This document shows, piece after piece, positions 9,966 through 19,467 of a stretch of DNA of 32,290 bases (within the stretch, counting starts at the first letter, position 1; the number at the start of each line of letters is the position of its first letter). A program made the translations under genes and the position numbers. Under the pieces are notes generated by a model that ran no database searches, was not told the DNA's origin, and worked only from the letters and a program-made list of their open reading frames with translations. The DNA is taken from contig JAADEU010000112.1 of NCBI GenBank assembly GCA_013153235.1, positions 1-32,290 on the forward strand, written 5' to 3'. The stretch is from Aquificota bacterium (lineage in GTDB: Bacteria > Aquificota > Aquificia > Aquificales > Hydrogenothermaceae).

Positions 9966-9995
9966 ATAATATATGAAATCTTATGCCTGTGACAA
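9966..9995 (-). promoter_or_regulatory. Candidate sigma-70-type promoter for mnmG
   Basis: Reading the minus strand, TTGTCA (9995-9990) and TATTAT (9971-9966) are separated by 18 bp. Each matches five of six consensus bases. It lies about 35 bases upstream of the mnmG ATG. Confidence 0.5.
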
Positions 9996-10088
9996 CATCC
10001 ATAACAGAAATATATCCTGTATGTTTGCAATACATTTTCCGAATTATTAACTTTATACTCAGATTATAAAAAATGGAGGGTAGCTGTC

Positions 10089-11354
10089 ATGAAAAGAGTG
10101 GTGGCTCTTATGGGCATCTTTTTATTAATCTGGGAGGCTTCCTACAGCATTCCTGTGTTTGCACGGCAGTATAAGGTAAGCTGTAATACTTGCCATGCCG
10201 CTTATCCAAGGTTAAACAGTTACGGTGAGAAATTTGTTGAAGATAACCTGAGAATGCCAAACTGGAAGGATACAACGGTAAAAACCGGGGACAGTATGCT
10301 GTATCTGCCGGCTGAGGTTCCATTTGCAATAAGGGCGATGGCATACGCCCAGCTCAGACAGGGGAAATACATAGACCCGGTAACCGGTGAAAGCAAGAAG
10401 GCCGACACAGACTTTCAGGCACCGTATATGATAAAACTCCTATCCAGTGCTCCTATCTCAGAGCATATCTCCTATTACTTTTATGCAATACTTGCAGAAA
10501 AAGGGGAAAACGGCAAGATTATCGTAGAGGACGCATATTTCAGATACGGTAATCTGGCAGATACAGGTGTGGATTTTATGCTGGGGCAGTTCCAGATATC
10601 CGACCTGATGTTCCCACGGGAACTGAGGCTGACATTCCAGGATTATATGATTTACAGGATGGCCGGAATCACCTACGATAGGGGAGTCCTCTTTTCAAAG
10701 GGTTTTGGTAATCTGTCCGTTGATGTTGGGGTTGTAAACGGTAATGGAATCAAGGATAACTATTCCATAAACTCTCCCGGATACCAGAGACCTGACCATA
10801 TGTTTGACAACGATAGGAGGAAAACCGTTTTTGGAAGGGTTGGTATTGACCTTGATTTTGCATCACCGGGGGTCTTTGGACTGTACGGAAGGCACAAAAC
10901 AAGACAGCTTGCAGATGCAGGAACGATTGAAGGTAGTAGATACGCAGATAAAAAAATTATTGGATTTGATGTTTCAGGGGATGTTAACGGAAGAATTTAC
11001 TGGTTTGGCCAGTATCTGTACAATGACTGGGGAAAATTCATAGATGACACACCAGGTAAGACTTACAGGTGGTGGGGAATGTTTGCCGGTGTAGATTACA
11101 TCTATTCGGACAGGGTGGTTCTGTCAGCCCTTTATAACTACGCAGATGCCGGAGACTTTGATAATACTTCCACTGTGTTTGAGGGGATTAATATCAACAC
11201 CCTCACCGTAGCATACACCTACTATTTTGCAAGAAATGTAAAGGGCATTGTGGAGGCTACCTACGACTTTTTACCCAAGGATAATGATGCTGACTTTGTA
11301 GGTCACGAAACGAAAGAGGGTTACATACTTATCGGTTTTGATGCTGCATTTTAA
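10089..11354 (+). CDS. Secreted monohaem c-type cytochrome with outer-membrane barrel-like domain
   Basis: The signal peptide (about residues 1-25) is followed at once by a c-haem attachment motif, CNTCH (residues 32-36), in the context PVFARQYKVSCNTCHAAYP. The remaining roughly 370 residues alternate aromatic-rich strands with turns (for example YWFGQYLYNDW and YFARNVKGIVEATYDF). The chain ends in Phe, as many outer-membrane barrels do. I infer a porin-like barrel with a single haem near its periplasmic N-terminus. It resembles uncharacterised proteins I recall from other chemolithotrophic and metal-reducing bacteria, but no function is assigned here. It has an SD (ggaggg) upstream and a possible -10 TATACT at 10054-10059 without a clear -35. 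Its last 26 bases overlap the convergent DUF501 gene. It stands alone, with no cytochrome maturation or oxidase genes nearby. Confidence 0.7.
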   Translation: MKRVVALMGIFLLIWEASYSIPVFARQYKVSCNTCHAAYPRLNSYGEKFVEDNLRMPNWKDTTVKTGDSMLYLPAEVPFAIRAMAYAQLRQGKYIDPVTGESKKADTDFQAPYMIKLLSSAPISEHISYYFYAILAEKGENGKIIVEDAYFRYGNLADTGVDFMLGQFQISDLMFPRELRLTFQDYMIYRMAGITYDRGVLFSKGFGNLSVDVGVVNGNGIKDNYSINSPGYQRPDHMFDNDRRKTVFGRVGIDLDFASPGVFGLYGRHKTRQLADAGTIEGSRYADKKIIGFDVSGDVNGRIYWFGQYLYNDWGKFIDDTPGKTYRWWGMFAGVDYIYSDRVVLSALYNYADAGDFDNTSTVFEGININTLTVAYTYYFARNVKGIVEATYDFLPKDNDADFVGHETKEGYILIGFDAAF

Positions 11355-11802
11355 TCTGGTTTAAAACAAATTCTCCCAGGGGATTCCTGAAACGGGGGTC
11401 CCCGATGTGATACGCCGTCCAGAGGTGGAGACATTTTACCTTGAATGGTTTCTTGTCAAACGCCTGAATTCCACCTATGCCTGTGGTCATCAGTTTTTCA
11501 ACCACATACTGTGGCAGGTGCAGCTCTGAGATAATGGACTTTCTGACCTCTATCTCTTTTCTGTGGAGCTGAATAAACTGTTTAAACAGACTTTCGTCCT
11601 GGGTAACCATATCTTCCCATTTCTGTATCCAGCCCTTTTCTTCAAGACGGGATATCTCCTTTTTCAGCCAGCCATCGGTAATCCAGAATCTTGTGGGCTG
11701 GGGTACAGGTATACCCTTTTTACTGTCTATCTGTACCGGATGGTTCTCAATCACCATTTTTGAGAAGTTCTTTTCTAAATCGAACAACCCTGTTTTTCCC
11801 AT
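11329..11802 (-). CDS. DUF501-family protein of unknown function
   Basis: The 157 residues match what I remember of DUF501 proteins. There is a central PTRFWITDGWLKKEISRLEEKG block, then a helical region. A C-terminal KVKCLHLWTAYHIGDPRFRNPLG block corresponds to the family's VKCLH...NPLG motif. No catalytic role is established for the family that I can cite. The Cys and His residues in CLHLWTAYH are the most conspicuous potential functional residues. I keep the ATG at 11802 because the family pattern extends upstream of Met16 (FSKMVIENHP resembles related N-termini). The start at 11757 is an alternative. The gene overlaps the diguanylate cyclase by 56 bases at its 5' end and the cytochrome gene by 26 bases at its 3' end. 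The first overlap suggests co-expression with the cyclase. Confidence 0.75.
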   Translation of the reverse strand: MGKTGLFDLEKNFSKMVIENHPVQIDSKKGIPVPQPTRFWITDGWLKKEISRLEEKGWIQKWEDMVTQDESLFKQFIQLHRKEIEVRKSIISELHLPQYVVEKLMTTGIGGIQAFDKKPFKVKCLHLWTAYHIGDPRFRNPLGEFVLNQIKMQHQNR

Positions 11803-13597
11803 CTTTCTTTGCCCTGTAAAGGGCTATATCTGCAAATTTTATAACCTGGTAAATATCCTCAGAGTCCTCAGGGAACTCCGCTGTTCCTATACTGACTGTA
11901 GGTGTAATTTCCTGCCCACCGGCAGTAATATATGTATTTTCTATTATTTTTCTAATCTTTTCTGCAACATCCCTGGAGGTATTTTTCTGTATGTCCACAA
12001 GAATTACCATAAATTCCTCTCCACCGTACCTGACAACATAGTCAGACTCCCTGACACTTCTTTTCAGAAGTTCACCGATTCTTGAAAGGACTTCATCCCC
12101 TGCATCATGACCGTAGGAGTCATTAATCTGTTTAAAGTTATCTATATCAATCATCAGTATTCCAAGGGTGGAATTTCTTCTCAGGACCTGTTTTGTCAGT
12201 TTTGGGAGAATCTCTTCAAGGAATCTTCTGTTGTACAGGCCGGTGAGCTGGTCTATATATGACTGTTCTTTGAGTCTCTCCATAAATGTTTTAGCCTCAA
12301 GAACCGGGGCAACCTCCTTGATATAACTCTCTATGTACGGAAGTTTCGCCTTTATTTTCTCTTTTTCCTCTTCCGTGTAAACAAGCTGGAGGATTATCCC
12401 AACCTTACCTGCAACATAGATAGGGATACAGATATAGTAATGCTCTGTTTTACCCCCTTCATCATTACACTCAATAAAGTTTGGACACAGGCAGGAGAAG
12501 TCTTCAGAAATAACTTCAGAACCGGTTCTTTTAACCCGGCATTCATCAGAATCATTGAAAACCGGGTCCTTACACCACTTTGCAGACTCGTCTATATCTA
12601 TAAGCCTGTTGTTTTTGTAATCAACCTCGTATATGGAATATTTGGTGATTTCCATTTTTCTCATCAGTTCTCTGAGTCTTGTATAGATATCCTCCTTTGA
12701 GGAGTCCTTCTCAACAATCCTTTTAAATCTGTATATATCAACAAGGTTCTCAATAATTTCAGTTGTGTCATTCAGTATATTGCCTGTTTTTTTCAGATTT
12801 CCGCTAATCAGGAAGGAGGCTTTTTCTTCTATATCGTTAAGTGTTCTTGAAAGGTTTTTCATTGTCTCATTATAAACAGATGCAAGCTCCTGGGCTTCAT
12901 CCTCAGTGTTAATCTCAACAGAGGATGAGAAATTCCCTTCCCTTGCCTGTAAAAGACCTGTTTTCAGCTTACTGAAAAATTCCGTGTAGGGCTTGAAGAA
13001 TCTGTAAATGATAAATCCTGTAAAGATAAAGGTAAGAAGGGATATAAATGTAATCTGAATAAGATTGGAAAAGGCCAGATTTCTGGTTGTGGTCAGGTCT
13101 GTTCTGATGTAAACGGCACCAAGTATGTCCCCTGCCTTTACATCGTGGCATTTCAGACAGTCAATCTTGCCTATTGGGATGGCCCTGTATGGCTGGATGT
13201 AAACATATTCAACCTTTTCAAAAGTTTCGTCCAGTCTTGTGTAGGGTATTCCGGTTTCAAGAACCTTCCTTTCCTCCGGGGTCTTGGGTTTCTCGTCTTC
13301 AAATCCAGGTCCGTACTGTTTTATAACATTTTCACCCCGTATAACCCTTATCTCTTTGATGTTTCCATTTCTGCTCTGGATATTTTCAAGGAATATGTGT
13401 CTTTCGTTTATCTTCCCGAACTCCATTAGCATGGTGAGGGTGTTCTGAATCAGCTGGGCAATAACCCTTGACTGGGATTCTGCATTATTTATATTTATCA
13501 CCCTGAATGTGGTATATTCTAATATCTGGGTTACGATAAAGAGAATAAACAGGATGGATAAAACTCTGAATACGAGACGGGTTTTGATGGATTTCAT
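11747..13597 (-). CDS. Membrane diguanylate cyclase with periplasmic c-haem motif
   Basis: This 616-residue sensor makes cyclic di-GMP from two GTP. Transmembrane helix 1 spans about residues 8-27 and helix 2 about residues 179-198. Between them lies a periplasmic domain with a c-type haem motif CLKCH (147-151), followed by AGDILGAVYIRTDL, so a redox or gas-sensing haem is likely. A HAMP-like stretch (about 200-260) leads to a GAF-sized cytoplasmic region. That region is rich in Cys: residues 342, 353, 369, 371, 377 and 390, including CLCPNF. The C-terminal GGDEF domain has the active motif GGEEF (525-529) and an upstream RESD (516-519), an intact inhibitory I-site. The start has GGAG 7 bases upstream. 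No phosphodiesterase or PilZ gene is adjacent. The cyclase call is very secure; ligand and signal are inferred. Confidence 0.9.
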   Translation of the reverse strand: MKSIKTRLVFRVLSILFILFIVTQILEYTTFRVININNAESQSRVIAQLIQNTLTMLMEFGKINERHIFLENIQSRNGNIKEIRVIRGENVIKQYGPGFEDEKPKTPEERKVLETGIPYTRLDETFEKVEYVYIQPYRAIPIGKIDCLKCHDVKAGDILGAVYIRTDLTTTRNLAFSNLIQITFISLLTFIFTGFIIYRFFKPYTEFFSKLKTGLLQAREGNFSSSVEINTEDEAQELASVYNETMKNLSRTLNDIEEKASFLISGNLKKTGNILNDTTEIIENLVDIYRFKRIVEKDSSKEDIYTRLRELMRKMEITKYSIYEVDYKNNRLIDIDESAKWCKDPVFNDSDECRVKRTGSEVISEDFSCLCPNFIECNDEGGKTEHYYICIPIYVAGKVGIILQLVYTEEEKEKIKAKLPYIESYIKEVAPVLEAKTFMERLKEQSYIDQLTGLYNRRFLEEILPKLTKQVLRRNSTLGILMIDIDNFKQINDSYGHDAGDEVLSRIGELLKRSVRESDYVVRYGGEEFMVILVDIQKNTSRDVAEKIRKIIENTYITAGGQEITPTVSIGTAEFPEDSEDIYQVIKFADIALYRAKKDGKNRVVRFRKELLKNGD

Positions 13598-13654
13598 CTG
13601 AAAACTCCAGCCTTATTAAAAATTAATTATATTATTAAACATACGGTCCTGTAA

Positions 13655-14200
13655 ATGGAAAAAAGAATATTTATAGGAAGTTTCGTCAAAATAGACGGAT
13701 TTGATAAGAAGTATACCCTGATTAAGAAAGAGTTTGGTGGTCTAATAAAGGGTAGATGGATTCCTGAGGAGAACTTCCATATCACATACCGGTTTATCGG
13801 CAATGTAAATCCCCGGCAACTGGAGGACATAAAAACAGTTCTGAAACCATCCCTGGGTATAGAATACGAGGCGAATCTGATTTTTAGGGGTGTTGGGGCA
13901 TTTCCAAATCTCCTTAAACCCAGGGTTTTCTTCCTGAAGGTAGATGATACCCGGGGTGTACTTGACCGTCTAAACGGCTTTGTAAACGAAAAACTCGCCC
14001 TGCTGGGATACCCACCGGAAAAAAGACCCTTCAAACCCCACATTACCCTGAAAAGGGTAAAGGGCTATTCTGCAGAAAAGTTCCAGGCAAAGGTAAGGGA
14101 GTTTTCAGATTATGAATTTGGTAAGCAGGCAATAATAAAACTCAGTATAATCGAAAGTATCCTGTCCCCTGGAGGGGCAAAATATAAAATAGTGGAATAA
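13655..14200 (+). CDS. thpR: RNA 2',3'-cyclic phosphodiesterase (2H family, LigT/ThpR)
   Basis: At 181 residues it has the usual size of 2H phosphoesterases. The two catalytic HxT motifs are both intact: FHITYRFIG (His42) and KPHITLKRVK (His129). The N-terminal (M)EKRIFIGSFVK and central RVFFLKVDD strands fit the bilobal fold. The family hydrolyses 2',3'-cyclic phosphate RNA ends and can ligate tRNA halves in vitro; the physiological role is uncertain. No convincing Shine-Dalgarno precedes the ATG. Only 57 AT-rich bases separate it from the divergent diguanylate cyclase, so both promoters must share that gap. A separate promoter and riboswitch follow it, so it is probably not in one unit with thiC. 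Confidence 0.88.
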   Translation: MEKRIFIGSFVKIDGFDKKYTLIKKEFGGLIKGRWIPEENFHITYRFIGNVNPRQLEDIKTVLKPSLGIEYEANLIFRGVGAFPNLLKPRVFFLKVDDTRGVLDRLNGFVNEKLALLGYPPEKRPFKPHITLKRVKGYSAEKFQAKVREFSDYEFGKQAIIKLSIIESILSPGGAKYKIVE

Positions 14201-14221
14201 ACTTCCAATAAGGTATATATT
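14193..14221 (+). promoter_or_regulatory. Weak candidate promoter for the thiC leader
   Basis: TATATT at 14216-14221 sits 17 bp after a weak TGGAAT (14193-14198), which overlaps the end of thpR. It would start transcription near 14228, just before the riboswitch. The -35 matches the consensus poorly. Confidence 0.3.
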
Positions 14222-14243
14222 AATTTAAGCAGAATAAGAGTAA

Positions 14244-14325
14244 TCCGCGGGGGTAGTCCTGATTATAGGACTTGAGAGCAGACCCTTTGAACCTGAACTG
14301 GTTAACACCAGCGGAGGGAAGCGGA
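14244..14325 (+). ncRNA. TPP riboswitch (THI element) in the thiC leader
   Basis: The core of the thi-box is unmistakable: TTGAGAGCAGACCCTTTGA, then ACCTGAACTGGTTAACACC and AGCGGAGGGAAG. P1 closes as TCCGC (14244-14248) with GCGGA (14321-14325). P2 can form from GGGGGT with GACCC. P3 is a perfect AGTCCT/AGGACT hairpin (14255-14272). CTGG/CCAG closes the pyrophosphate-side helix. The element binds thiamine pyrophosphate and normally represses thiamine-synthesis genes. It precedes thiC, the expected target. Beyond the aptamer, ACTATCCCC (14357-14365) can form nine pairs with GGGGGTAGT (14249-14257), which would break P2. CCTCTT (14392-14397) can pair with the thiC SD. Which of these is the real switch is not known. 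Confidence 0.95.
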
Positions 14326-14377
14326 GAGTATCGTCTCTCACCACCTTCAGGAAAGTACTATCCCCATGTTTTTATGA

Positions 14378-15814
<1,437 letters not shown>

Positions 15815-15821
15815 AGCTAAA

Positions 15822-15843
15822 AGGCGGGTAAATCCCGCCTCCC
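15822..15843 (+). terminator. Hairpin after thiC, probable weak or leaky terminator
   Basis: AGGCGGG (15822-15828), loop TAAAT, and CCCGCCT (15834-15840) form a perfect 7-bp stem. The tail CCCTTTAAAA has only three T, so termination may be incomplete. The histidine-kinase ATG is only 9 bases further on. Confidence 0.6.
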
Positions 15844-15849
15844 TTTAAA

Positions 15850-16833
15850 ATGGACAGATACGAAAAGATTATAGAAAGCATAGACGACCCGATAGTTGTT
15901 GTTTCATTTACCGGAGATATTCTCTATATGAATCAGGCAGGGTACATCCTGAAGTCCCAGCTGGGTCAGAGGGATTTTCAAAATCTGATAACCCATCCAC
16001 TGAATCTGGAATTCATAAAAAAAGGAATGTCTGTAAAGGGTATTTTCAAAGAGGTCAAAAATAACAGATTTTTAATAGATGCATTTCCTTTTGAAAAATC
16101 AGGGATAACCCTTCTAATCAGGGATATCACCCGTTTCATAGAACTGGAGGAGATGGCCAAAAAAGAGGGTCTGATTGTTACAATTTCAAAACTTCTGTCT
16201 GCAATATTCCACGACATGAAGGGACCTGTTGGTGGTATAAAAGGTGCTGCACAGCTTCTTAAAGAGGATATACAGGATAAGGAGCTTGTGGATGACATAC
16301 TGTATGAAACAAAAAGACTTGAGAATCTGATAAATGAAATAACAATGGTGGCCAAGCCTATACAGCTTTCCAGAAAGGTGATAAATATCCATATGGTAAT
16401 AGATGAAGCCATAAAAACCCTGGAAAAGCAGTTCCCTGAGGTAGATGTTGAGAGGTACTACGACCCCAGTCTGCCTGATTTGTACATCGACCCTGAGTAC
16501 ATGCACAGGGTACTTGTCAACATTATAAGAAACGGCATGGAAGCTATAAAAGGCAGGGGTAAAATCAGAATTTCCACGGGTATTTCATGGGATACCGTGT
16601 ACTCCCCGAAAGGAAATAAAATATTTATCAGAATAAAGGACAGTGGAGAAGGTGTTCCTGAGGATATGATAGATAAGCTGTTTATACCGTTTGTGTCCAC
16701 CAAAAAGAAAGGTATGGGAATAGGTCTTTCCTCCTCCTACAAGATAGTTAAGGAGCATGGAGGTATACTCAGGTATATAGGGGATGCCACATTTGAGATA
16801 CTTTTACCTATTCCTGAAAGGGGCGATAAATGA
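15850..16833 (+). CDS. Soluble PAS-domain sensor histidine kinase, NtrB-like
   Basis: The 327-residue protein has no membrane segment, so it should sense a cytoplasmic signal. An N-terminal PAS domain (IIESIDDPIVVVSF to about residue 95) is followed by a HisKA dimerisation helix with the phospho-acceptor His121 in FHDMKGPVGGIKGAAQLL. The HATPase domain has an N-box (IIRNGMEAIKGRG), a G1 box (DSGEGVP) and a G2 box (KGMGIGLSSSYKIVKEHGG). This pattern is that of NtrB/AtoS-type kinases paired with sigma-54 regulators. Its stop overlaps the response-regulator start (ATGA), making the pair clear. There is no Shine-Dalgarno before the ATG, which follows the thiC hairpin by 9 bases. The PAS domain starts at residue 5, so a later start is unlikely. 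The signal is unknown. Confidence 0.9.
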   Translation: MDRYEKIIESIDDPIVVVSFTGDILYMNQAGYILKSQLGQRDFQNLITHPLNLEFIKKGMSVKGIFKEVKNNRFLIDAFPFEKSGITLLIRDITRFIELEEMAKKEGLIVTISKLLSAIFHDMKGPVGGIKGAAQLLKEDIQDKELVDDILYETKRLENLINEITMVAKPIQLSRKVINIHMVIDEAIKTLEKQFPEVDVERYYDPSLPDLYIDPEYMHRVLVNIIRNGMEAIKGRGKIRISTGISWDTVYSPKGNKIFIRIKDSGEGVPEDMIDKLFIPFVSTKKKGMGIGLSSSYKIVKEHGGILRYIGDATFEILLPIPERGDK

Positions 16834-18212
16834 AGGCTGTTGTTTTTGATGACGAAAGAACAATCAGAAAAGTAATGGAGAAAATCCTAAAAAAGGAAGG
16901 TCTTGAAGTTAAGACCTTCGAATCTGGGATAAATGCCGTTGAGATAATCAGGGAAGAAGCACCGGATATAGTTTTCCTTGACATCTCCCTGCAGGATGCA
17001 AACGGAATGGACATACTCAGGTCTATTGTGGCTCTGGAAAACAGACCCTATGTGGTTATGATTTCAGGACATGATGAGTACAACTACCTTATTGAAGCAA
17101 TGAAGCTGGGAGCTTTTGATTACATCCCGAAACCATTTGATATTGATAAGATAAGGAAGGTTGTTAATGAAATCAGGGAGATTCTCTCTGCCAGGACCGT
17201 TACCGAAACAGGGGATGTTGATATAGTAGGAAAAAGCCCTGCCATGAAGGAGGTTTTTAAGATAGTTGGCAGGGCAAGTGCCAGTAACCAGCCTGTACTG
17301 ATTACAGGCGAAAGTGGAACCGGCAAAGAGGTAATAGCGAAGCTTATACACAGATACAGCAACAGAGCGGATAAACCCTTTATAGCCATAAACTGTGCAG
17401 CAATTCCCTCCGGACTTATTGAATCTGAACTCTTCGGTTATGAAAAAGGTGCCTTTACCGGTGCAGACAGAAGCCGTCAGGGTAAATTCCAGGCGGCAGA
17501 TGGAGGGACTATATTTTTAGACGAAATAAGTGAACTTCCACTTGAGGCACAGGGAAAACTGCTGAGGGTTCTGCAGGAAATGGAGATAACCCCAGTAGGT
17601 TCCACAAAAAGCATAAAAGTAGATGTCAGGGTTATAGCAGCCACAAACAAAAACCTCGTCAGATTAATAGCCGAGGATAAATTCAGGGAGGACCTGTTTT
17701 ACAGACTGTCTGTGATTGAGATAAACCTGCCACCTTTAAGGGAAAGAAAGGAAGATATTCCTGAACTTGTTGAGCTGTTTACAAGACAGGCCCTTAAAAC
17801 CCACGGCCTGAAAAAAGGCGGTTTTACAGAAGAGGCAGTAGAACTGTTAAAAAGGTACGACTTTCCAGGAAACATCAGGGAGCTTAAAAACCTCGTCCAT
17901 AAACTTATTGCCATTTACAGGGAGAGACCGATTACTCCGGACCTTATTTCCCTCCAGATAGAACCTGAGAAACAGGCTGTTCTTGACTGGAAGGATGGTC
18001 TGAGAAAAGAGGTCTCGAAGCTGTATTCCAGAGGAAAAAAGAATATCTATACCAGACTTATCGAAGAGGCAGAAAGGGTTGTAATAGAGGAGGTTTTAAA
18101 ATACACTAAAGGTAATATATCAGAAGCATCAAAATACCTTGGAATCCACAGAAATACCGTCCATAAAAAGGTTGAAGAACTAAATATAGATAAGGGTAAG
18201 GGGAAAGAATGA
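16830..18212 (+). CDS. Sigma-54-dependent response regulator, NtrC family
   Basis: The 460 residues have the full NtrC layout. The receiver domain has phospho-acceptor Asp51 (IVFLDISL) and the DD pair at 7-8. The AAA+ domain has Walker A GESGTGKE (160-167), the sigma-54 contact loop GAFTGA (207-212) and Walker B GTIFLDEI (226-233). A C-terminal Fis-type helix-turn-helix is seen in GNISEASKYLGIHRNTVHKKVEEL. It should activate sigma-54 promoters after phosphorylation by the kinase encoded just upstream. It overlaps that kinase by 4 bases and the TPR lipoprotein gene by 4 bases. I found no convincing -24/-12 promoter in the window, so its targets may lie elsewhere. A gap with little recognisable sequence (about 390-430) separates the AAA+ and DNA-binding parts. 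Confidence 0.95.
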   Translation: MKAVVFDDERTIRKVMEKILKKEGLEVKTFESGINAVEIIREEAPDIVFLDISLQDANGMDILRSIVALENRPYVVMISGHDEYNYLIEAMKLGAFDYIPKPFDIDKIRKVVNEIREILSARTVTETGDVDIVGKSPAMKEVFKIVGRASASNQPVLITGESGTGKEVIAKLIHRYSNRADKPFIAINCAAIPSGLIESELFGYEKGAFTGADRSRQGKFQAADGGTIFLDEISELPLEAQGKLLRVLQEMEITPVGSTKSIKVDVRVIAATNKNLVRLIAEDKFREDLFYRLSVIEINLPPLRERKEDIPELVELFTRQALKTHGLKKGGFTEEAVELLKRYDFPGNIRELKNLVHKLIAIYRERPITPDLISLQIEPEKQAVLDWKDGLRKEVSKLYSRGKKNIYTRLIEEAERVVIEEVLKYTKGNISEASKYLGIHRNTVHKKVEELNIDKGKGKE

Positions 18213-19459
18213 GGAGATTTTTGTTATTCTTCACGGCGGTAGCTGTTCTGATTCTTGGTTCCTGTGCTCCAAGACAGCAAATGCCTGAAAAGGAGCAGGT
18301 TCAGAACGCAATGTACTACTACAAAATAGGGCTGTCTTATCTAAATTCCGGGAATAATTCCCAGGCCCTGTACTACCTGAACAAAGCCTACAGCATAGAC
18401 CCGAACAATCCGGAAATACTGAATGCCCTTGGTATAGCCTACAGTAATGTTGGGGAATACAAAAAGGCGAAGGAATTTCTCCTCAAGGCAATAGAAAAAA
18501 ACCCGGACAGGGCTGAGACCTATACAAATCTGGGAACGATACTTGCAAAAGAGAAGCAGTACGAAAAAGCTCTGTGGTACTTCCAGAGGGCCGTTGAGAA
18601 TCCATCCTATATGAAAAAAGACCTGGTTTTTTACAATATGGCACTTATTTACAAGCAGATGGGCAACCTCAAGCTCTATGAGGAAAATCTGAAAAAGGCC
18701 CTGTCATACAACAGTTTTCTCCTGCCGGCCTATGTGGCTCTGGGGGATTTTTACATGCAGCAGAAAAAATACCAGGATGCACTTGCCGTCTACCTTTCTG
18801 CCAAGGACAAAGGACTTGTCAGTCCCTATATCTACCTTGGACTTGGAAAGGTTTATTATCACCTTGGAGAGTATGAAAAGGCGAAGGAGTACCTCATTAA
18901 AGCGAAAAAACTTGCACGGAATAACGACTTTCTACTCCTTGAGATAGAAAGATTTATTAGAAAAACAGACCAGAAAATCATCCAGAAAACAGAAGAAAAG
19001 CTTGAGCAGCAGCTTTCAATAGCAAAGCAGGAAGAAACAGCCATAAAAAAACCACCTGTAATTGCTGAGGAAAAACCTGTGGAAGAAAAGCCAGCCATTG
19101 GAGAAGAAAAAACAGCTAAAATAGAAAAGCAGGAAGAGGAAAAGGTTGAAAAAACCGGGGAAGAACTGATTGCAAAAAAGGAAGTTGCTCCCCAGACTCC
19201 AAAGAAGGTAGTAAAGCCAAAAATAAGGTTCTACGTTCTGGTTGGCAGGTTCACAGATGAAGAAAAGGCATTCCAGCTTGTGGAAACCCTGAGGCAAAAA
19301 GGGTTTACCCCGGAACTCAAAAAAGAATACATTGATGAAAAACCTGTTTATTCTGTTATAATAGGATACTTCAGGGAGTATAGAGAAGCTTCAAGATTTT
19401 ACAGAAAAAAACTCAGACCCCTGGGAATAAGGGGTATTGTTAAATTTACCAGGAAGTAA
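18209..19459 (+). CDS. TPR-repeat lipoprotein with C-terminal SPOR domain
   Basis: A lipoprotein signal with lipobox LGSC (Cys19) indicates export and lipid attachment. Tandem TPR repeats cover about residues 30-250, for example YLNSGNNSQALYYLNKAYSI and YSNVGEYKKAKEFLLKAIEK. A charged Lys/Glu/Pro-rich linker of roughly 80 residues spans the periplasm. The C-terminal domain (IRFYVLVGRFTDEEKAFQLV onward) has the SPOR pattern, which binds denuded peptidoglycan glycan strands at division sites. The 416-residue protein therefore looks like a scaffold anchored at one end in a membrane and at the other in the cell wall. Its ATG overlaps the regulator stop by 4 bases, and the glycosyltransferase begins 8 bases later. 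A role in division or in assembling surface polymers is inference. Confidence 0.85.
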   Translation: MRRFLLFFTAVAVLILGSCAPRQQMPEKEQVQNAMYYYKIGLSYLNSGNNSQALYYLNKAYSIDPNNPEILNALGIAYSNVGEYKKAKEFLLKAIEKNPDRAETYTNLGTILAKEKQYEKALWYFQRAVENPSYMKKDLVFYNMALIYKQMGNLKLYEENLKKALSYNSFLLPAYVALGDFYMQQKKYQDALAVYLSAKDKGLVSPYIYLGLGKVYYHLGEYEKAKEYLIKAKKLARNNDFLLLEIERFIRKTDQKIIQKTEEKLEQQLSIAKQEETAIKKPPVIAEEKPVEEKPAIGEEKTAKIEKQEEEKVEKTGEELIAKKEVAPQTPKKVVKPKIRFYVLVGRFTDEEKAFQLVETLRQKGFTPELKKEYIDEKPVYSVIIGYFREYREASRFYRKKLRPLGIRGIVKFTRK

Positions 19460-19467
19460 GGGGTAAA

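Noticed and set aside
10025-10059. TTGCAA and TATACT as a promoter for the cytochrome gene
   Set aside because: The spacing is 23 bp, too long for a normal sigma-70 promoter; only the -10-like box remains as a weak hint.
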